Part shown: piece by piece, positions 58,601 through 64,000 of the stretch
Layout of the letters: every line of letters starts with the position of its first letter
How positions within the stretch are numbered: the first letter of the stretch is position 1
Source: CAZHRC01 sp964533865
Lineage (GTDB): Bacteria > Bacillota > Clostridia > Tissierellales > Peptoniphilaceae
Assembly: GCA_964533865.1 (NCBI GenBank)
Contig: CAZHRC010000001.1
Span: 287,677 to 351,676, forward strand
DNA length: 64,000 bases
Reading direction: 5' to 3'
Position numbers and translations under genes: made by a program
Notes under the pieces: model-generated
Told to the model about the DNA's origin: nothing
Database searches by the model: none
Seen by the model: only the letters and a program-made list of their open reading frames with translations

Positions 58601-58763
58601 ATGCGATAACATCACCAAAAGCATTCGTCATGCGCTTACCGCTTTTATTCTTATAGAATTTCTCTTTACGAACACCAAATACCATACCTTGTGTTTTGTA
58701 CTCTTCCAGTGCCCACTCAATCACGTGCCCAAATTCAATTGGTCTCATAAAATCGCCCATCAT
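55686..58763 (-). CDS. ygfK: YgfK, flavin/iron-sulfur oxidoreductase (putative selenate reductase subunit)
   Basis: The 1025-residue protein joins an N-terminal TIM-barrel region related to dihydroorotate/dihydropyrimidine dehydrogenases (first 430 residues), a Cys-rich linker (CKEGGCPIHQQIP, LCSQQCREKC), a GltD-like NAD(P)/FAD module (VAVIGAGPAGIAAATFLRR, then VVGAGDVAMD) and two C-terminal [4Fe-4S] sites (CDQICEMCVEVCPNR and CNECGNCAVFCPHG). Annotated as selenate reductase in E. coli, but its genetic context points to purine reduction or oxidation. AGGAGGTA precedes tandem ATGs (58763 or 58760). Confidence 0.93.
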   Translation of the reverse strand: MMGDFMRPIEFGHVIEWALEEYKTQGMVFGVRKEKFYKNKSGKRMTNAFGDVIASPVGPAAGPQSQLLQNIVASYVAGARFMELKTVQIMDGEQIREAVNKPCILGIDEVYNCEWSTEMTVQEAYDEYLKAYFAIKVLAKELEISDGDDFAYNLSVGYDLAGIKGEKVNAYIENMKNASETPIFKECYKYLEENLDQFEHFTKEDLEKISPEVTNSITLSTLHGCPSDEIEKIATYLMTEKHMNTFVKCNPTMLGYDYARATLDKMGYDYISFPDTHFREDLQYSEAVAMITRLLPLAKEVGVSFGLKLTNTFPVDTKQGELPSEEMYMAGRTILPLAVNLAAMLSREFDGKLPIAYSGGADAFNIGDILETGIGPVTMATTLLKPGGYGRFKQIADVSEAYLKDFDGIDVAKLNKLAEDLITDERNQKRYREKIGSRKTNSELPLYDCFKAPCKEGGCPIHQQIPEYLKLVADHEYDKAMEVIAIDNTAPTITGVLCSQQCREKCTRLDYDLPLEMRSVKLIAADNAQEGLIENIKIADLRTDKKVAVIGAGPAGIAAATFLRRNGVDVVVFEKLSNPYGIVRHVIPEFRISDEAVDRDYRIAVAQGVEFKFDCDPNYDVKALKEEYAYVIVATGAWKKGVSPVKEGQDLVQDSLEFLWDARVEGKRNVGKRVAVVGAGDVAMDCARLAKRTEGVEHVAVVYRRTEAYMPASQEDVNEVRHEGITIHELVAPVSYDGKTLHCEVMTLGDYDASGRKSCVGTGEFVDMEFDTVIGATGARVDTADFERNGFNLNGRGMARLNSNLETSIEDVYIIGDCKVKPSTIVQAIADAKTAAMDILAKEGLKEDFRTETVAEDDTVILDRRGVLVDAVKAEPKEGERCLKCDQICEMCVEVCPNRANVAIRVEGFANSRQVVHIDGMCNECGNCAVFCPHGQQPIFLAGAEKEATGNPFKDKVTVFWTQEDFDLSENVGFLKKSEGSYLVRNEQGNEFYYKDGDKTLSADMAAILKALESEHAYYMTQARA

Positions 58764-58796
58764 TACCTCCTAAAACTTTTACTTAAAGTTGATCGT

Positions 58797-59726
58797 CTAT
58801 TGAACGATCCAAGTCCCTGTTTCGCCCTTCAACCCTTCTAATAACTTATCTAGAGAAGTTATTAGGGTTCTGCGCCCTTCACCGGATTCAGTGAACTTAA
58901 CTGCTGCTTCGATCTTCGGCAACATGGAACCTGCCGGGAATTGACCTTGAGAGATATACTCGTTTGCTTCAGCAATTGTTATCTCGTCGAGATCTTTCTG
59001 GTCTGGTTTATTGAAGTTGATTGCTACTTTTTCAACTCCTGTTAAGATTGCTAGCGCATCAGCTTCCACATCTGCTGCTAACATAACAGAAACCCAATCT
59101 TTGTCGATAACTGCGTCGATTGCCTTCGTCCAGCCATTTTCCTGAATAACGGGTATTCCACCGCCACCGCCGGCAATAACAATGTTATCGTTTGCAACGA
59201 GAGTCAACACAGACTCGCGTTCCAATATTTGTTGTGGTTTTGGCGATGCGACGACTTCACGATAACCTCTACCAGAATCTTCGATCATGATCTTACCTTT
59301 TTTCTCCATAGCTTCCGCTTCTTCCTTAGAGAAAAATGCGCCGATTGGTTTGGTCGGATTTTCAAAACCAGGATCGTTAATATCGACTACAACTCTTGAA
59401 ACGATAGTAGCTACAGGCTTGTCAATACCGCGTTTAACAAGTTGGTTTTGAATTGCGTTTTGAAGGTGATAACCTATGTAACTTTGGCTCATAGCAACAC
59501 ATTCAGACAATGGCATCGTTTCTTCTTTCGCAACGCCCTTACCATAATCGATGGAGGTCTTTAACATCCCAACTTGAGGACCATTCCCATGACAAATGAC
59601 AACTTCATAACCTTCTTCGACTAAATCAGCAATTGGGCCAGCTATAATGCCAACTGTTTCAACAAGCTCGTCAAAATCAACTCCGAGAGCGTTTCCGCCT
59701 AGTGAAACAAGAATTCTTTCTCCCAT
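58797..59726 (-). CDS. arcC: Carbamate kinase (YqeA/ArcC)
   Basis: The 309-residue amino-acid-kinase-fold enzyme makes ATP from carbamoyl phosphate and ADP. Motifs: ILVSLGGNAL, CHGNGPQVG, KPIGAFFSKEEAE, GRGYREVVASPKPQ and VIAGGGGGIPV. It stands between the hydrolase and the redox enzyme, as in the E. coli yqeA cluster, and would recover energy from carbamoyl phosphate made by the YgeW-type transferase. GGAGGTTATTTT lies before the ATG. No arcA or arcD is present, so it does not belong to an arginine deiminase operon. Confidence 0.94.
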   Translation of the reverse strand: MGERILVSLGGNALGVDFDELVETVGIIAGPIADLVEEGYEVVICHGNGPQVGMLKTSIDYGKGVAKEETMPLSECVAMSQSYIGYHLQNAIQNQLVKRGIDKPVATIVSRVVVDINDPGFENPTKPIGAFFSKEEAEAMEKKGKIMIEDSGRGYREVVASPKPQQILERESVLTLVANDNIVIAGGGGGIPVIQENGWTKAIDAVIDKDWVSVMLAADVEADALAILTGVEKVAINFNKPDQKDLDEITIAEANEYISQGQFPAGSMLPKIEAAVKFTESGEGRRTLITSLDKLLEGLKGETGTWIVQ

Positions 59727-59752
59727 AAAATAACCTCCATTTGATAGCGGGG

Positions 59753-59775
59753 GGGTTCACCTAGAAGGTGAACCC
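59753..59775 (-). repeat. Hairpin between ygeY and arcC
   Basis: GGGTTCACC and GGTGAACCC pair perfectly around TTCTA, with a weaker outer TGATGGC/GCTATCA extension. A run of seven G adjoins it on the plus strand. No T tail, so an mRNA processing or stability element is more likely than a terminator. Confidence 0.65.
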
Positions 59776-59804
59776 ATGCCATCAATAATTTTTAGTTCAA
59801 ATTA

Positions 59805-61127
59805 TTATTTATTTGCAGTGTAAACTGTTGGCAGTGCCGCATAAATTGCTGCACATTGAACAAGGTCACATTTCCAAGTGATTTCATTAGGAGCGTGAGC
59901 TTGGTCTTCTGCACCTGGGCCAAATCCGATAACAGGAATGCCGTGACGTCCCATGATCGCAACGCCGTTAGTGGAGAATGTCCATTTGTCAGTCAATGGG
60001 CGAGCATCTCTCTTTGCCATTTGACCTTCTGGTCCAACTCTCTTTTCACCGTAAAGGTTCGTGTGAACTTCTTCAAGAGCTTTAGTAACAGCGTGATCTT
60101 CTGGAATAACCCAAGTTGGGAAGTAGCAGTCTTGTTCGTAAACTAAGCCAGTCCAAGAAGGTCTATCGTATTTGTACATGGTGACTTTAGCGCCATGTTT
60201 TTTAACTGATGGAAGGTTTTCGATTTCTTGGATACAATACTCCCATGATTCGCCAGCTGTCATTCTTCTGTCAAGAGATACTGCACAGGAGTCTGCAACA
60301 GCACATCTGGATGGAGATGTATAGAAAATTTGGGAAGTTGTAACGGTTCCTCTTCCAAGGAAGTTAGCTTCTTTCCACTCTGGGTTGTATTTTTCGTCAA
60401 GCATTTTGACTAAGCCCTTAACTTCAACGCCTTCTGCAGGGTTTTCGTTAAGTGCTTCTACTTCTTGTAAGATGTCAGCCATCATGTAGATCGCGTTCTT
60501 TCCGCGTTCTGGAGCAGAACCGTGGCAGGATACACCTTGAACGTCGATGCGGATTTCCATACGACCGCGTTGGCCTCTGTAGATACCGCCATCAGTTGGC
60601 TCAGTGGATACTACGAATTCTGGACGGATGCCTTCTTGCTCGATCATATACAACCAGCAGTTACCATCACAGTCTTCTTCATGAACAGATCCTACAACAA
60701 GTGCTCTGTATTGGTCAGTCAAAAGGCCCAAATCTTTCATGATTTTAGCGCCGTATACGCCAGATACGATACCGCCTAATTGGTCAGAACCACCGCGTCC
60801 ACCGATTTCGTCATCGCCTTCGTAACCATCATAGGGATCAAACTTCCAGTTGTCGATATTTCCGATACCAACGGTGTCGATGTGAGCATCAAATGCGATT
60901 TGAGTTTCGCCAGTACCCATTTCACCAAGGACGTTACCTTGTTTATCGATCCAAGCTTTATCAAATCCAACTTTTTCCATTTCTTCTTTGATACGGTTAG
61001 CTTTTGGACCTTCTTCACAGCTTTCGCCTTTTAGCTTGATAAGATCGCGAAGGAATTTCGCCATATCTTCTTCATAGCCAGCAGCTGCTTCTTTAATTTT
61101 TGCAAAATCTAAATTGTACTCTGCCAT
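59805..61127 (-). CDS. ygeY: YgeY, M20-family metallohydrolase
   Basis: The 440-residue zinc hydrolase has the M20 metal site (AHIDTVGIG, His82), GRGGSDQLGG, the catalytic EEDCDGN and a dimerisation lid (about 195-310). In this gene set it is thought to split a ureido or carbamoyl side product on the way to 2,3-diaminopropionate; the exact substrate is not settled by sequence. AAGGAGGATATATT precedes the ATG. The gap to arcC holds the 9-bp hairpin. Confidence 0.92.
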   Translation of the reverse strand: MAEYNLDFAKIKEAAAGYEEDMAKFLRDLIKLKGESCEEGPKANRIKEEMEKVGFDKAWIDKQGNVLGEMGTGETQIAFDAHIDTVGIGNIDNWKFDPYDGYEGDDEIGGRGGSDQLGGIVSGVYGAKIMKDLGLLTDQYRALVVGSVHEEDCDGNCWLYMIEQEGIRPEFVVSTEPTDGGIYRGQRGRMEIRIDVQGVSCHGSAPERGKNAIYMMADILQEVEALNENPAEGVEVKGLVKMLDEKYNPEWKEANFLGRGTVTTSQIFYTSPSRCAVADSCAVSLDRRMTAGESWEYCIQEIENLPSVKKHGAKVTMYKYDRPSWTGLVYEQDCYFPTWVIPEDHAVTKALEEVHTNLYGEKRVGPEGQMAKRDARPLTDKWTFSTNGVAIMGRHGIPVIGFGPGAEDQAHAPNEITWKCDLVQCAAIYAALPTVYTANK

Positions 61128-61148
61128 ATTATAATATATCCTCCTTAA

Positions 61149-62339
61149 TTATTCGTTAACTCTCTTGTTGTCAGCATCCCAAAGTTCTTGCAATTTAGCA
61201 GCAGGATCTTTGACTTTTTGTAAGAACATCATAGCTGCAATAATGTATGGTTTGTAGCTAGCTTCTTTGTATAGTGGCACTCTGTAACGGTCAAATACGC
61301 TTTCTTCTACTTCGCCTTCTTCACAGCTTAAGCCAGTGATGTCAGCTGGTAGGCAGTGCATGTAAAGTGCTTTGCCGTCTTTAGTCGTAGCCATAAGCTC
61401 TTCAGTACATTCCCAATCTTTATGGTTTGCATTTTGAGCCAATAGTTCTTGTTCAAGAGCATCGATACCAGCTTGGTCGCCTTCTCCGTAAAGAACAGTA
61501 CGTTTTTCCATAGCTGCGAATGGTGCCCAGCTCTTTGGATATACGATGTCTGCATTTTCGAAAGCTTCAGCCATGCTGTTTGTTTTCTTGAAAGATCCGC
61601 CGTATTCTTTAGCGTTAGCTTCAGCAAGCTTTTCTACGTCTTCCATGATTTCGTATCCTTCTGGATGCGCTAATACAACTTCCATACCAAAACGAGTCAT
61701 CAAGCCAACGATACCTTGTGGAACCGAAAGTGGTTTACCATAGGAAGGTGAATATGCCCAAGTCATAGCAATCTTCTTGCCTTTTAGGTTTTCAACTCCG
61801 CCGAACTCATGGATGATGTGAAGCATGTCAGACATGGATTGTGTTGGGTGGTCGATATCACATTGTAGGTTAACCAATGTTGGACGTTGTTCTAATACGC
61901 CTTCTTCATATCCTTCTCTTACATAGTCAGAGAAATCCTTCATGTAAGTGTGGCCTTTGCCGATGTACATGTCATCACGGATACCGATAACGTCTGCCAT
62001 GAAGGAGATCATGTTAGCTGTTTCTTTAACGGTTTCGCCGTGAGCTTGTTGGGATTTACCTTCGTCTAAGTCTTGAACTTCTAAACCAAGAAGGTTACAA
62101 GCGGACGCATAGGAGAAACGAGTTCTCGTGGAATTATCTCTAAATAACGAAATACCTAAGCCTGAATCGAAAATTTTAGCGCTTTTGTTGTTTTCGCGAA
62201 GCTCTCTTAAAGCATCAGCAACTGCGAAAATCGCGTCTAGTTCATCACGTGTTTTATCCCAAGTAAGGAAAAAATCATTGTGATAAAGCTTCCCATAATC
62301 CAACCCTTCCAGTTTTGTTAACAAGTTTTTGAATTCCAT
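61149..62339 (-). CDS. ygeW: YgeW, aspartate/ornithine-carbamoyltransferase-fold enzyme
   Basis: The 396-residue protein has the carbamoyl-phosphate motif FRDNSTRTRFSY (STRTR at 70-74), HPTQSMSDM and the HCLP motif (MHCLPADITGL). It is the YgeW subgroup rather than ArgF or PyrB: a long insert and GKSQQAHGE replace the usual substrate loops. Run in the phosphorolytic direction it would yield carbamoyl phosphate for ArcC. The frame begins two codons earlier at a GTG only 2 nt from AGGAGGAA; the ATG at 62339 has proper spacing. Confidence 0.92.
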   Translation of the reverse strand: MEFKNLLTKLEGLDYGKLYHNDFFLTWDKTRDELDAIFAVADALRELRENNKSAKIFDSGLGISLFRDNSTRTRFSYASACNLLGLEVQDLDEGKSQQAHGETVKETANMISFMADVIGIRDDMYIGKGHTYMKDFSDYVREGYEEGVLEQRPTLVNLQCDIDHPTQSMSDMLHIIHEFGGVENLKGKKIAMTWAYSPSYGKPLSVPQGIVGLMTRFGMEVVLAHPEGYEIMEDVEKLAEANAKEYGGSFKKTNSMAEAFENADIVYPKSWAPFAAMEKRTVLYGEGDQAGIDALEQELLAQNANHKDWECTEELMATTKDGKALYMHCLPADITGLSCEEGEVEESVFDRYRVPLYKEASYKPYIIAAMMFLQKVKDPAAKLQELWDADNKRVNE

Positions 62340-62361
62340 GTGCACTTCCTCCTAAAATTTT

Positions 62362-63582
62362 TTATGCTTGTTGTTCGTTCGGATGAATTCCGTTCCAAAC
62401 AACTCTTCTATAGTGATCAAAATCGGTGTCTCCTTCAGTATTGAACATCAGGACCACTGAATTTTCATCCAAACCTAATTGCTTCTTGATATCGTCGTCT
62501 TTTTTACCATAAAGAAGATCTGCGACAACGCCCATTGGAGCTGCTCCACTTTCGCCGGAGATAACTTGAGTATCGCCCTTTAATGGATTACCAAGCACGC
62601 GCATTCCCAATGCTGCTGTTTCTTCTGGAGCGGCAATAAAGAAATCAGCGTACGTGTTGAGGATGTCCCATGCGATAGTACAAGGTTCGCCACAAGCAAG
62701 ACCTGCCATGATGGTATCCATGTCGCCTGTTACAAAGTGAATTTTGCCATCATTAGCTTTTGCCGTATCGTAGATACAAGAAGCTTTTTGTGGTTCTACA
62801 ACTGCGATGGTGGGTTTGTCTTCACCTTCAAAGATTGAACTGAAGAAACCAGTTACAGCAGCAGCTAAGGAACCAACGCCTGCTTGAACTAAAATGTGTG
62901 TTGGTTTAGCACCTTTGGCTTCCATATCTTTGTAAGCTTCATACGCCATAGTGGAATATCCTTGGATAATCCATAGCGGAATATCTTCATACCCTTCCCA
63001 CGCAGTATCTTGAACCATGATGTAACCGTGTTTTTCAGCCATTTCGTTGGCTAAGCGCACGCACTCATCGTAGTTCATATCTTTAATTTCAGCTTGCGCT
63101 CCGTGAGCGCGAATGCGATCAAGACGTTCTTGAGCACTTCCTTTTGGCATGTAAACAATGGATTTTTGACGAAGAACTTCTGCAGTCCACGCTACGCCAC
63201 GACCATGGTTTCCATCAGTAGCAGTGATAAAAGTAATATCCCCTAGCGCTTCTTTAGTTTCATCAGAGATTAGTTCTTCATAAGTAACGTCATTAATGTC
63301 CTTGCCGAGCTTGTCAGCGATGTAATGACCAATTGCATAGCTTCCGCCTAGAACTTTGAACGCATTTAGGCCGAAACGGTAAGATTCATCTTTAACGAAG
63401 ATGTCCTTTACACCAAAAAGCTCCGCGAGGTTTTTTAATTCCACTAAAGGTGTTTTAGTGTACTGTGCAAAACTCTCGTGGAATTTCTGAGCCTTCTCAC
63501 CAATTGACACATTAATGTCAGTTAAGCCTTTATTGCTCTTGTTGGTGATTTCGTTTTTTACCATCAGTAATTTGTTAACCAT
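62362..63582 (-). CDS. dpaL: Diaminopropionate ammonia-lyase (YgeX/DpaL)
   Basis: The 406-residue PLP enzyme (fold type II) converts 2,3-diaminopropionate to pyruvate and ammonia. The PLP lysine is Lys76 in LNAFKVLGGS; the other marks are ATDGNHGRGVAW, QAGVGSLAAAV and GESGAAPMG. It opens the purine operon, behind a structured leader. AAGGAGGAGCA lies before the ATG. Enzymes of this family are strongly associated with ygeW and ygeY, supporting diaminopropionate as an intermediate in this pathway. Confidence 0.95.
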   Translation of the reverse strand: MVNKLLMVKNEITNKSNKGLTDINVSIGEKAQKFHESFAQYTKTPLVELKNLAELFGVKDIFVKDESYRFGLNAFKVLGGSYAIGHYIADKLGKDINDVTYEELISDETKEALGDITFITATDGNHGRGVAWTAEVLRQKSIVYMPKGSAQERLDRIRAHGAQAEIKDMNYDECVRLANEMAEKHGYIMVQDTAWEGYEDIPLWIIQGYSTMAYEAYKDMEAKGAKPTHILVQAGVGSLAAAVTGFFSSIFEGEDKPTIAVVEPQKASCIYDTAKANDGKIHFVTGDMDTIMAGLACGEPCTIAWDILNTYADFFIAAPEETAALGMRVLGNPLKGDTQVISGESGAAPMGVVADLLYGKKDDDIKKQLGLDENSVVLMFNTEGDTDFDHYRRVVWNGIHPNEQQA

Positions 63583-63614
63583 TGCTCCTCCTTAAAAGTA
63601 AGTGTTCTTCATCC

Positions 63615-63673
63615 GTGAGGAAATTCGAGCCTTTTCGCACCCCTTGTGGCTGGTAGTGCAAATGTTTCCTCAT
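63615..63673 (-). ncRNA. Structured leader of the purine operon (candidate riboswitch)
   Basis: On the minus strand an outer stem TGAGGAAA (63672-63665) with TTTCCTCA (63623-63616) encloses GCAC pairing with GTGC (63659-63656 and 63640-63637) and, crossing it, AGCC pairing with GGCT (63651-63648 and 63631-63628). A closed pseudoknot results. It begins about at the expected transcription start and ends about 30 nt before the ribosome binding site of dpaL. No T run follows. Confidence 0.6.
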
Positions 63674-63681
63674 TTGTTCTT

Positions 63682-63687
63682 ATAATA
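63682..63687 (-). promoter_or_regulatory. Purine operon -10 element
   Basis: TATTAT lies directly upstream of the structured leader. At 16-18 bp upstream no recognisable -35 is present (AAGAAA at 17 bp), so an activator such as PucR is probably needed. Confidence 0.5.
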
Positions 63688-64000
63688 TCATAATCGCCTC
63701 AAAGTTTCTTTAGAGATTTCTACAAACTTAGAGGGCTATTGATATTTCAATAACCATAATAACTCACAAACAACAATTTAACATCCCTTAAATCAAGCCA
63801 TTTAACCTGTTTATTTATTAATTAATCAAACGGGAATATAATTTCCTCTGTAAGATAACGATAAAAATTCTGATAGGGTCTTGTCACTGTTTTTCAGAGG
63901 TTCCTTGCGAGAACGGTTGTCAAATCCCATGTTTTCAATATCGATGTAATTCTATATAGATACCTTATGAAATATCGTGCTCTTCCTTTGGTATTTATTA
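63688..64000. other. Upstream region of the purine operon
   Basis: A/T-rich region with no gene. TATTGA-TATT-TCAATA (63737-63752) is a symmetric 16-bp palindrome upstream of the promoter, a possible regulator site. Nothing else was recognised to the window edge. Confidence 0.45.

Noticed and set aside
58797..59726. Arginine deiminase pathway
   Set aside because: Carbamate kinase is present but no arcA or arcD, and the neighbouring carbamoyltransferase is of YgeW type, not ornithine type.
63682..63720. Sigma-54 promoter for the purine operon
   Set aside because: No GG-N10-GC pair of the -24/-12 type occurs at a suitable place; a TATTAT -10 fits better.
1..64000. CRISPR array or cas genes
   Set aside because: No regularly spaced direct repeats of 25-40 bp and no Cas-like product anywhere in the window.
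1..64000. rRNA, tmRNA, RNase P RNA or SRP RNA genes
   Set aside because: No matching conserved core was recognised; SRP components here are proteins only (ffh, ylxM).

Overview
The window comes from a low-GC Gram-positive bacterium (Bacillota), most likely an anaerobic member of the Clostridia. Evidence: a PolC-type replicase, RNase Y, RbgA, RnpM/YlxR, KhpA, YlxM, a lexA-yneA divergent pair, sigma-A type promoters and strong AGGAGG ribosome binding sites, plus a purine-fermentation-type gene set. Genus cannot be decided from sequence reading alone. Nearly all genes lie on the minus strand.

1-4.1 kb: SOS locus (partial lexA, divergent yneA-like cell-division inhibitor, two perfect and one imperfect LexA box), a XerC/D-type recombinase, an aspartate-type aminotransferase and a decayed ISL3-family element. 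4.1-39.4 kb: housekeeping core in long minus-strand operons, in transcription order ylxM-ffh-rpsP-khpA-rimM-trmD-rplS; rbgA-rnhB-yraN-dprA-topA; rpsB-tsf-pyrH-frr; uppS-cdsA-rseP-ispG-polC; rimP-nusA-rnpM-infB-rbfA-nrnA-truB-ribF; rpsO-pnp; ftsK-pgsA-recA; rny. Promoters, terminators and leader hairpins can be read for most of these units. dxr, ylxQ and cinA are absent from the places where they commonly sit.

39.6-51.6 kb: an accessory island built on the 3' end of an intact tRNA-Lys(CTT). It is flanked by 179-bp direct repeats (about 96% identical) that include a tRNA fragment and the last codons of an integrase, which suggests two related prophages inserted one after the other. Nearly everything inside is decayed: tail chaperone with an amber stop, integrase, portal, ParB-DUF4417 protein, a MuF-type ADP-ribosyltransferase, a metallopeptidase-like protein with a damaged HExxH, a DNA methyltransferase/specificity-subunit remnant, a HicB antitoxin cut by an IS3-family element. 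It also holds two tRNA-like elements and a repeated terminator-RBS module in front of cargo genes.

51.9-64 kb: dut, then a pucR-type regulator and a co-directional operon dpaL(ygeX)-ygeW-ygeY-arcC-ygfK-ssnA. These families are linked to anaerobic purine/urate breakdown: amidohydrolase and flavin/FeS redox enzyme at the ring stage, carbamoyltransferase, M20 hydrolase and diaminopropionate ammonia-lyase at the end, with carbamate kinase recovering ATP. The operon leader can fold into a stem closing a predicted pseudoknot and is the best candidate in the window for an undescribed or unassigned regulatory RNA.
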